A DNA stretch of 64,000 nucleotides from Onthophagus taurus (taxonomy: Eukaryota; Arthropoda; Insecta; Coleoptera; Scarabaeidae): NCBI RefSeq assembly GCF_036711975.1, contig NC_091973.1, positions 3,162,001 through 3,226,000 of the forward strand, read 5' to 3'. Both the position numbers and the translations under genes were made by a program. Below the pieces are notes generated by a model that was not told where the DNA came from, searched no databases, and worked only from the letters and a program-made list of their open reading frames with translations. This document shows positions 15,001 through 27,000 of the stretch, piece by piece (within the stretch, counting starts at the first letter, position 1; every line of letters starts with the position of its first letter).

Positions 15001-18000
15001 TTGATTTCGGAGTTTGAATCACAAGTTTAATCATGGGAACGCTTGCTTCTTTGCCTTCGCTTTCTAAATTTTCGGTATTAGTTGCAGCGGATACAACGTT
15101 GGGACTAGATTCTTGCAATCTTTTTGGTGGACTTGTCTTGGCCGTTTCATCCTCAATATTTTTATTTACTTCAACGTGAATATCTTGTAAGAATCGATTG
15201 CCTTGACCGGAAAGAACGTCAAGTGCCTGAAAAAAAATGGAAGACTTTCCTTCCACTTGATGACTCGGTGGATCTTGTGGTTGCGAGAATAAGTAAAATG
15301 GTAAGGGGTTAGAATCGGGGCCGTCGTCTAAAGTAGATTGTTTCGCGTCATCATCCGTAGATGATTTATCAGGAGTATACAAAGGGGGTGCAAAAAGACA
15401 TTTGCGATCAATTGTTGGTCCGTCCCCTACAGCTTCAAACCGTTCGAAAGCGCTCATACATGTTGAGAAATTGTATTTAAATATGAAGAGCCCGCGGCGT
15501 TGCTCCCCAATCTCAATTCTCTGCGTAGCCCCGTCTCGAGGTCTTAATCTAATAATAAGAGGATCATTTACGAATGATACCATGTTCGGAGACAAATTTG
15601 TCATTAAATCTCTTTCGTTATTTGTGCAATGCTTTATGCATTCGTCGAACATTTCTTTTAAATGAAACACAGCTGTTGAATTAATGCTACGAGCCAACAA
15701 AGCGTATAAGGTCTTATTAAAAACGGATTCGCACGCTTCTCTAAACATCATGATCAACGTAATTTGTTCAATAGGCGTGTGACCACCGTGGGATTTTAAA
15801 TCCGCCAAATGTTGTGATATGCCGATAATAATACGAGCAATCGCTCGCCCGATTTCCTGAGCATACGCGAGATACTGTTTATTTTTCATATCTTTATGCG
15901 CGGGGTCTCCCTCCAACGAATCTTGCGTTATATCACTTTGATCTAGATATTGAATAAACTTAGAAATGCGTTTTAAAAAGAATAAAAACCTTACCTTCGC
16001 TCTCCCCCACCATCGTTGATAATAACCCAGAGGATTTCATTTTCGCGTAAATCAACGGATTCTTGTCAAAATAAGCTTTTAATTCCGGATGCCGCAGCAC
16101 TCGACTGTCCATGTTATAGAAATCAATTCCTAGCATCTCTTCGTCTGCTTCAAGATCGGCTATTTTAGCTTGGACACTACTTAACGGCTTGCTAGTTTCT
16201 TCTTTCACCTTCAACGCTTGCCGAAAAGTGTCAATATGGTGCTGCGTCATTGATTTTTCATGTTGTTGCTCCACACCTTGTTCATCAATATTACGCACCT
16301 TAGAACTAATCTCACTTTCTTCATAAACTGGTGCTTCTGAGATCGTCGGATATCGTTGCTCCGAAGTCGTAGGATCAAAAGTTAATCTTCTAGACACAGA
16401 CGTCCTTTTACTTGATGGTTCTTCGGATCTACTTTTTCGTGGATAACGTTGAGAAGATTTTTTCGAGACTCTTACTGGTTCAGGTACCCCACGAATCGAA
16501 ACAATTTTGGGCTTCGTCGTTGGTTGTATGTATTGAATCGTTACCGTTCCTTCTTCCTCGGAACTTTCGTAGTCTTGTATAAACTCGACGCCTTCGGTAT
16601 CGTCATCGATGTTTACGCGTTTTGCAACAAATCGCTTAACAGTTTTAGCGTCGTCATCATCATCATCTTCGGGTGAAGATGTAAATACGTGTTTGGATGT
16701 TGTGGTGCTTGTAGCAGCTGTATCTAAAGTCGAGGTTGAACCTGGAGGTGGTGTTTTCTGAGGATCGGGTGTGTCAGGTTGAAATTCTTCGTCGCCGGTG
16801 GTTCCTTCAGATTCTTTTTCGTAGTATTTAGCGTGTGATGGTTTTTTCAAACACGATTTTTTAGGTAATCTTTCCATCTCGCTGTGAATCTCTTCCTCAT
16901 CTGCAGTACTTAATTCAGATTCTTTTTTGTAATATCTAGGACTTTCTGTAACTTCGGAGAAGCTCTTTTTCAGTGGCATCGTGGGTGATGGTTTTTTCAA
17001 ACATGACTTTTTTGGAAGTTTTTGAGTTTCAAACTCTTCTTCGTCTGCAGTACTTACTTCGGATTCTTTTTCGTAATACCTAGGACTTTCTCTAATTTCG
17101 GAAACGCTTTTTCTCAACGTTAGAGCTGATTTTTTCAAACTCGCTTTTCTGTGTACGTCTGGATTTGGAATATGAGCACCTCTATATGGAGGGGGTTTAG
17201 GAATGTCCCTAGGTGTACCACTTATGTCTTCGTCTTCCGACCAATAATACACTGGTTTTCGTCCCCATAATGTTTTCTTTTGGGAGGTATCTCCTTCTGG
17301 TTTTAAATGTGATTGACGTCTTTCTTTCTCCTCTGTGAGAGCGATTTGTATCGCTGGGTCATGTCGAGCTAATTGTGAGGAATATGCTTCTCTCATTTGT
17401 TTCATTCGATATTCTTCTTGAATGTTGTGATATTCAGGATATCTTGGTGATTCTTCTGTCATATCACCTAATTTGAAAGAAAAAAAAACACAAATGAATA
17501 AATTACAATTTTTATTTTAATTTTTTTACCTGATCCATCGCATGAACCTGAGGGGACGTCAACAAACTCCAATGCTTCTTGGTAATTTATAGCAGATTGG
17601 TTCTGATCCAAATATAGCGGTTGTTGAATCAATTTTGGTTTAAACTGTTGAGGCGTTGCTGGTGGATATTGACTTGGTAAATTCTGCTGTTGAGTGAATC
17701 TTTGTTGAGTTTCTAATAAATTTGGGGTTTCCAAATATTGCGGGTGCTGAATCGGTTGTGGTGGAGTCTGTGGAGACGTCCTTAATAATTGTGACTGCTG
17801 AATCGGTTGTGGTGGAGTCTGTGGAGACGTCCTTAATAAATTCGGCTGTTGTCTGAATCTTGGTGGAGTCTGTTGAGGCTCATATTCGATCAAATTCGGA
17901 TCTTCTAAATATTGTGGCTGTTGATTAAATTGTCCTACAATCTGTTTAGAAGTCCCTGGTAAACTCGGTACCACCTGTTGCGGCTTTGGGATAGGTTTCG

Positions 18001-21000
18001 GTAAATTTAGACGTATATCTTTCGCCGCGGAACGTTTTACTTCTTGCACCGGAGCGGGTTGTTTTAACGTCATAAGTTCTTGAAGTTTCTTATTTACATC
18101 TTGTTCCGCGGGTGGGCTGCTATCATCATCAGGTTGAATACCAAACATACTATCGAAAATCGATAACCCCGATTTATTCAATTGGCTTTTTAATAATTGC
18201 GTTGTGTCAGGTTGAATTGGCGCAGTTTTTTCAGGAGAAGGCGGCTTCTGTGATGCTTGTAATTTACTGGGTAAAAATGGCTGATCATCCGGAAATTCCG
18301 AAGGCAACTTTTCAACAGATTTCGTTCTTTGTGCGGGATAAGAAGTTATAGTTGGAATTACTTTTCCATATTTTCGGCGTGCCATTATGAGTGGATTTAC
18401 AGTCGCCTGTGGAGGTTTTTCTATAGGACCTGAAGAAATTAGGTCTTCTATATTCATTCGGTCTGGGTCGGGCATTCTAACTCGCGTATTTGAAGACTTT
18501 GCGGATAATGTTGGACTTTCTTTTCGATCACTCTGATACATTTGTGGGTTAGCATTCATAGCCTGTTGAACCTCCCAAGGTATTATTTGTGGTTCGACTT
18601 GTTGAGGACTTGGTTGAACTGTTTGAGGGCTTTGTTGGACGGGCTGAGGAGTAGCCTGAATTGGTTGAGCACTTGGCTGAATTAACTGAGAAGTTGGCTG
18701 AACTAGTTGAGGACTTGGCTGAATTGGTTGAGCACTTGGCTGAACTAACTGAAGATTTGGCTGAACTAGTTGAGGACTTGGCTGAACTAACTGAGGACTT
18801 GGCTGAATTTGCTGAGGACTTGGCTGAACTAGGGGAGCATTTGGATATATTGGTTGAACTGGAGGAGAATTTGGATAAATTTGTTGTGGGATTGGTTGCA
18901 CTGGAGGATAATTTGGATAAATTTGTTGTGGAATTGGTTGAACTGGAGGAGGACTTGGATAAATTGGTTGAATTGGAGGAGGACTTGAATAAATTGGTTG
19001 AGGATTTATTTGGTCTGTTTGAGGATTTGGGTAAACCGTTTGTGGATTTTGTTGAATTGGTTGAGCAGTTTCATAAACTGGTGGAGGATTTTGTTGAATT
19101 GGATTTGAATACATTGGCTGATTTGAATAAACCGGCTGAGGATTTTGTTGAATTGGTTGAGGATTCTGTTGAATTGGTTGTGGATTCTGTTGAATTGGTT
19201 GTGGATTTTGTTGAATTGGTTGTGGATTTTGTTGAATTGGTTGTGGATTTTGTTGAATTGGTTGTGGATTTTGTTGAATTGGTTGTGGATTTTGTTGAAT
19301 TGGTTGTGGATTTTGTTGAATTGGTTGTGGATTTTGTTGAATTGGATGAGGATTTGAGTAAATTGGTTGAGGATTTTGTTGAATTGGTTGAGGATTCTGT
19401 TGAGGAGGCTGAGGATTTGATGAAACTGGATGGGGATTTGATGAAACCAGACGAGGATTTGATTGAACAGGGTGAGGATTCGATTTAACCGATTGGGGAC
19501 TCTTCAATACATGTGGATTTTTCTTCGGATTTCTCGCAGGCTTAATAGGTGAAGCTGGCGGCGTAGGAGTTGCTGAAGCACTCGGATTCGAAACTGAAGA
19601 CTTAAGTTGCGCTGTTTTCAGCCCGTTTTGAAACGTTTTAAATGCCCCTCTAAACTCCTCAGGGAGACTTTCAATATCCTTCGGTTCATAGCCCGACCCT
19701 TTTTTAACCATTCTAAGGACAAACTCTCGTTCTTCTGGTTCTACACCAACTGGTGTCATTGCTTGTGATGTACTAGGAGTTGTTGCAATCGGCTCAGTTG
19801 AAGCAGTTTCTTCTTCTTCATCACTTTCTATTGATTAAATTAAAAGATTAATTAAAAAATTAAATTAAATAAATAAATTACCTTCGGATTCTTCTTCGTA
19901 AGTTTCTTCAACTTCTTGTTCAGACTTCTCTTCCTCCTCCTCTTCTTCTTCTTCTTCTTCTTCATCATCTTCCGATATCACTTGTGGTGGAGGTGTTTTT
20001 AATTTTTGCGGAGCTTTTTCAACCTTTTTCTGAGAGGTTTTATCATCAATTTTGCTCTTCTTATGTTTAACAGGTTTATTGGGTTCAGGAGCAACAACCA
20101 CTTCTTTGATTGGTTGGGGTGCTCCCCCTCTTTTCTTTTTATGTACTTTGGGTACTTTTGGTGTTGCATCAGGGTGGATATCCGTTTTCGTTTCTACAGG
20201 AGTAGAAGTAACTGGTTTTGAGGCTGCAACAAAAAAAGTTATAAATGACTTTGAAAAGATTAATAATTTTAATACCTTTTTTTATTTTTTGTGTCTCAAC
20301 TGGGGGAGGGGTTTCCACTTCTACAGGAGGAATGTTTTTCTTCTTTTTGTTCTTTTTTGGTCTTTTGACAACGGGAGGTGGCACTTGATTTTGAATTTCA
20401 ACTTCGGTAGCAACAACAGTTTTCTTCTTTTTATTGATCTTTTGTGTCTCAACAACCGGAGGCGGGGCTGGAGTTTCAATTTCAGCAGCTTTCTTCTTTT
20501 TAGACTTGTGCGTTTCAACCACGGGAGGTGAACTAACAATAACTTCAAGTTCTTTTTTCTTTTTGCTGATTTTTTGTGGCTCAACAACTTCTGGGGTTGC
20601 CGCGGTTTTCTTCTTTTTGCGGGATTTCTTTGTCTCAATAACGGGGGGTGTTGTTGGAGGAATCGTTTTCTTTTTCTTGCTAACCTTTGTTGTCTCAGCT
20701 ATGGGGGGTGGTGCTGGAGCTTCAACTGGTTTGTTCTTTTTGGATCTCTTTTTGGCTACGGGGTGGACTACCACTGGAGGTGGTGCTTCTTCTTTGGCTT
20801 CGCTGGAAGATGAGGACTCTTCTACCTCTGCCTCCTCTTCAACTGCTACCTCTTCCTCGGTGATTTTTGGAGCTTCGGACGAAGAAGGTCCCTGAAAACC
20901 GATTAATGCCTTTAAATCTACATAAGGACCTTCTTCCGGCTTAGGAGGATCAGCGATTCGATTGCGTACTCTACGAAATTTAGAAGGAGGGGGCCCTCCT

Positions 21001-24000
21001 TCTTCCTCTTCTTTAAGCTTTTGTTTAACTAGGGCTCCAATTTTGTGGCACTCATCACTTGGCTCATCATCTAATATATTAAACATAGCAATATCATCAG
21101 TTAATATTGGACGGGGGCGCCCAATTAGAGCTGGATCCATCTCAACTTCTTTCTTGTATTTCTAAAAAAACCTTATTACTAAAGTAAATCATTATTTAGA
21201 ATTAATTTACCCCTGTCTCAAACAATGTCCGCAATGGTTTCAATAAATCTTCTTCTATTGATTTAAGAATGACATCCTTCTTATCAACTTGTGCAGAGCA
21301 AACCGGCAGATCAAACTGCAGGACCGGGAAATAATTTTTGATGATATTAATCATTGTAGTTGCCTCCAACTTCATGGACGCATCCCCAGTAATCTTAGCC
21401 AAGAATTCGGCTATAATATCCCAGTTTTCTTCCACTTCATTTACATGACACATAGCCCTTGCAACACAAACGTGACATTGACAATTTAAGAGATTCTCTT
21501 GATACCTTTGCAATTCTTTTCTGAAATCCCGTTTACGACTAAACGAAAAATATGTTTCAATTGAGATCAATTTTAATTAACAATTATACTTACGCTAATA
21601 ATTGACGGTGGAGGTTAACCTCACAACTCCGTTTCGTTTCGCCATCTTTGAAGAACTGGGAAATATCTTTGATTTCGATATAATTCCCCACAAAGTGCCC
21701 CATCGTGTTCATAATGAGGCCCACAAAACGCTCCACACCACCAGGTGCCGCGTTAATATTCGCTACAAATTAAACGTTGTTGTAAATATGATTAAGTAAC
21801 TAAAAAAGTTAGATGCGTAATAAACCCCGAAAGACAAAGAAGTTATGGAAAAATCCCAAACAACAGCTGTCAACTACCAACCTAAATAAATATAAGGAAA
21901 AATTCAAACATTCATAAAATTAAATTAAATTAATTTTAATCATTTTTTAATAATAAAAAGAATGTGGAAAAGTGTAGAACGTACCGAAAACACATTAAAG
22001 TTTCGATGTGATGTCACAAGCAATGTTAACCACGCATTTTTCTATTAAACCGGTCAACAATTAACCTATAAATTGTTTATTTTATAGCCACGCACAAAAT
22101 GAATCTGATAAATTTAAAAGTAAATTTATTTTCACTAAATACCCTTGTTTTTCTTAGGCTTTCGATGCATAATGACTAGATTCTGTGTTAATACTACAAC
22201 TAATACTAGACCTAGAACTAGAAAAAATGATAGTGATAATGCTAGTGTAAAACTAGAACTAACACTAGACCTAGAACTAGAATCATTCGGGTTTAGCCGT
22301 CTTGAGAGACGTGCGGCTAAACCCGAAAGATTCTAGTTCTCGGTCTAGTGTTAGTTCTAGTTTTACACTAGCACCAACACAAGACCTAGAACTAGAATCA
22401 TTCGGGTTTAGCCGTCTTGAAAGACGTGAGGCTAAACCCGAATGATTCTAGTTCTCGGTCTAGTGTTAGTTCTAGTTTTACACTAGCACTATCACTACAA
22501 GACCTAAAACTAGAATCATTCGGGTTTAGCCGTCTTGAGAGACGTGAGGCTAAACCCGAATGATTCTAGTTCTCGGTCTAGTGTTAGTTCTACTTTTACA
22601 TTAGCACTATTACTAGAACTAATACAAGACCTAGAACTAGAATCATTCGGGTTTAGCCGTCTTGAGAGACGTGAGGCTAAACCCGAATGATTCTAGTTCT
22701 CGGTCTAGTGTTAGTTCTAGTTTTACACTAGCACTATCACTAGAACTAACACAAGACCTAGAACTAGAATCATTCGGGTTTAGCCGTCTTGAGAGACGTG
22801 AGGCTAAACCCGAATGATTCTAGTTCTCGGTCTAGTGTTAGTTCTAATTTTACACTAGCACTATCACTACAAGACCTAAAACTAGAATCATTCGGGTTTA
22901 GCCGTCTTGAGAGACGTGAGGCTAAACCCGAAGGATTCTAGTTCTCGGTCTAGTGTTAATTCTACTTTTACACTAGCACTATTACTAGAACTAACACAAG
23001 ACCTAGAACTAGAATCATTCGGGTTTAGCCGTCTTGAGGGACGTGAGGCTAAACCCGAATGATTCTAGTTCTCGGTCTAGTGTTAGTTCTAGTTTTACAC
23101 TAGCACTATCACTAAAACTAACACAAGACCTAGAACTAGAATCATTCGGGTTTAGCCGTCTTGAGAGACGTGAGGCTAAACCCGAATGATTCTAGTTCTC
23201 GGTCTAGTGTTAGTTCTAATTTTACACTAGCACTATCACTAGAACTAACACAAGACCTAGAACTAGAAACATTCGGGTTTAGCCGCACGTCTCTAAAGAC
23301 GGCTAAACCCGAATGATTCTAGTTCTATGTCTTGTATTAGTTCTAATGGCAGTGGTAGGTAGCGCTAGTTAGCATAAGATATTACTATGTTGTATATTTT
23401 TATTGAATTAAAACAGTAGTGGAAGTTAGTGGAGTTGTAGGTCTTTTGTTAATTCTAGTGATAGTGCTAGTGTAAAACTAGAACTAACACTAGACCTAGA
23501 ACTAGAATCATTCGGGTTTAGCCGTCTTGAGAGACGTGCGGCTAAACCCGAATGATTCTAATTCTAGGTCTTGTGTTAATTCTAGTGATAGTGCAAAATT
23601 AGAACTAACACTTGAACAACTAGAAAGTATCGGGTTTAATGTAATCTCTGTCTGAAGACGCACGGCTAACCCGACCCGGAATTAACAACTCACCTTTTGC
23701 TCCATGCCCAACCCGACATTTGAGAGATTAGTGCTGCTTTAAATGTTAATTAACCTAACTCAAAGTGGAATTTCTACACAAAATTCTGAAATAAATCAGT
23801 AAATTAGATGGATCCGAACGTAACGTTTAAAGAGGGGGCCCCACCCCACTCTAAAAAGATATGTCGCATCTGGGTGACAAAGAATCGAGTGTTGTAGCAG
23901 CAATGGGACACAAAATGATATCATTTAACAGAAGAATAGTTTCAGTAAATAGTCTCCAAGCACTTAGTAGTGTTTTGGCAGCAGTATATAGTCTTTTGAA

Positions 24001-27000
24001 AGCATTAAATGGTCTTTCCCAACAATATCTAGCATTCTGAAAGAAGTTAATAGTCTTTTGGAAACAGTATCTTGTTTATCCAAGCAGATAATTGTATCTC
24101 CCAGCAGTATTAGTCATTTTGGAAAGCATACCTCTTTTCCAAACAATTATTAAAGTCATTGGAAGTAGTATTCCGCCTGTCCAAGTAGGTCAAAATCTTT
24201 TACAGCAGTATTTAGCATTCTGGAAGCAATAGGTATTATTTTGAAAACAGTATCTACTCTTTTCCAAGGAAGTTGTGGTCCTTTTTTGCAGTATGTAGCA
24301 TTTTAGAAGCAGTAGGTAACTTTTTGAAATAGTATTTCCTCTTTTCAAGCAGTTTTTATTCTTTTACTAGCAGTATTTAATCTTCTGATAGCAATAATTA
24401 GTCTTTTGCCAACAGTATCAGGTACAGATTTTAGGTTACCTTTAGTTTATAGATGGTAAACAACAACATTTTAGTCGTTGTGTTTCGAAAACCTAAGAAA
24501 CAACCGTATTTCACCCGAAAATATGCTTTTTAACCAAATTAGCATGGTCGATGAAAACTTTAAAGTGATTTTTCAGCAAATTTTACACTTTTTTTTATTT
24601 GAATTATACCAAATTTTATTTTTTTTTCACATCAGCAATTAAAATTAATTTAAATTAATCATATAAATGATTTAAGTTAATATTAATTAATTCATTTAAA
24701 CTTAATCGCAATTAAAATGAATTTTCAAAAAAATGAGCTGCCACCTATAATCACAAACGCGTATTACACATAAAAATGGAGAATGTTCTAGAACATTCGG
24801 GAACATTCGGGAACCTTCCATGCTAAACAAATTAATGTTTAAAAATCAACCCCGAGGGTCCTAAATCGCTTCAAATACACTTAATCAAACTTATAAATAA
24901 TAATCATGATAAATTTTTTCATAATTTTAATTTTCAAAAAAAATTTTTAATAAAAATTTATCTTAAATGTTGTAAATTGTAATAAAAGAAAAGACTTACA
25001 GGTAATTTGGCCCATTTGCACTTAATTCGGCTTAATTATCATTAAAAATATTCGCACTAACACTACCACACCTTACACTACAGGATAGTTCAGATGAACT
25101 GAGGTGCCCGGCGATTTGGCCGCCCTTAAATACCCCCCCAGAAAAAACAACAGACAATCGCCGTTTCCGTCCCCACAAAAGCGGAAGAAGCGATCGTCCG
25201 TTGTTTTTTTTATCACTTAAAACATCTTCAAATCGATTAATTAATGTAAATTATCGATGAAAATAGCAACAAATATCAATACGAGCATAATTAAATCGTT
25301 TTGATTAAAAATTAAAGTTTCAACAAATTTTTAATAATTATTATTTTAATTTTTTTGTGTTGGTATTTTGGGAAGACTACTGTTTTGCCGCAAAAATTTT
25401 TTTTGATTTATTTATTTAAATTACTGTTTTTATGTTTAAAATGAGAGCTGAGTAGTGTAAAAACTCATTTTATAATTATTTTGATTGATTTTATTCGGAT
25501 TTTGATTTAAAAGTGGTCGAAATTCGAGTTTAATAAAGTTTATGAGTTGGGGATGAAGTTTATTTCCGGTCACGTGATTCCCGGAAGTGTTGGAAGCTGT
25601 TGCAAGCTCACATCTGCCACTATCATCTATCGTCGACGATCGACAAGTTGAGTTGTGTTTAAGTTGAGTTGTGTGTGAAGAAAATCTATTAAGAAGTAAT
25701 TAAAAATGTGCCAATTAGGAGTTATTGGACGTCTTTTTAGAGCGATGATCAATTTTTTATATGTGTTTTTCGAAACGTTTGCTGATTATGTGAATTTCCC
25801 TCTGAGATTCATATTTGAGATCATCTACGAAGTACTTTTCCTGGATGCACAGCGCGAACCGGAAAACAACAGCGAAACTTTGTTGCAAGGAATTCCATCG
25901 AATCTCCTTCGTTTATCTGCGATCAACGTGGACACCACCAATTTTCCTCGGGCTTCTTCATCGATCAACCTTGGAGGTTTGTACTTGTTCTACGATTAAC
26001 ACCGAATAACCCTCAACTTTTTACAGAGCCTGATTTGTTGTCCCAAAGCGATAATTCTTTAACATTGGGATCATCAGTATCAACTCCCAATGTAATTTAT
26101 TACCCTGCAGAAGAAGGTGACAGCAACATCGAGAGACCTATCCGTTATAGACGATCTCGTGGAGTAGCTACGTACATTCTTCCATCACCGAGTCTTCGCA
26201 GAATGCAACGAGATAGAGCTTCAAGGGGATTAAGACCTCTACCTGTTCAAAATCCTTTCATTGAACAAGAAGAGGATACCGATTCTTAAATTTTTTCTTA
26301 ATGTTACCAACTCTTTCCATGAATGATTTTGATTTGATACAGTTTAAGTTTATTTTATGATTTAAATATGATCTGAACTTCTAATTACACCAAATCTTAA
26401 TGGTGAAGAAGAAGGGGATAACAATTTTTATTTTTTCCAATACAGTTTAAGTTATAAAACAAGATTTTTTTCAATGATTAATGTTATTTTGACTATATGC
26501 ATCGTTCCATGAGGAAATCTTCGAAACATTTCAAGAATGATGATGAATCTTTGTGGTGAAAACGATTTTTATTATTTCCAATACAGTTTAAGTTATAAAA
26601 CAAGATTTTTTTCAATGATTAATGTTATTTTTACTATATGCATCGTTCCATCAGGAAATCTTCGAAACATTTCAAGAATGATGATGAATCTTTGTTTTGA
26701 AAACGATTTTTATTTTTTTCTGATACAGTTTAAGTTATAAAACAAGATTTTTTCGACGATTAGTAACTATGTAATCGCCAAGTCTTTGAAGAATCTCAAG
26801 AAATGAGCTGCAAGACGATCTCAATCTTTAGTTACATAAAATATTTTTATTCAACAAGAAGAGAATAGATTTTTATTTTTTTATATAGTTAAGATAAAGT
26901 TTAAGTTGTAACACAATGTTTTTTTTATTTCAATGTTTCGTTTTTTACAATAAAGTTTAGTTTCTGATACGTTTATCTATTTATTAATAATGGGGAGTTT

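Noticed and set aside
18661..19488. Long plus-strand frame of LAELVEDLAEL-type repeats, and a nested LLNWLWILLNWLW frame
   Set aside because: Both are antisense shadows of the NPQPIQQ and related coding repeats of the giant gene. Splice phases and composition support the minus strand.
20052..20895. Plus-strand serine/valine/phenylalanine-rich frames over the lysine blocks
   Set aside because: Antisense shadows of the KKKK/PPPVVE repeats in giant-gene exon 4.
25706..26009. Alternative-frame 64-residue frame within the 177-residue gene
   Set aside because: The annotated frame has an in-phase intron and continues for 87 more codons; the alternative ends without support.
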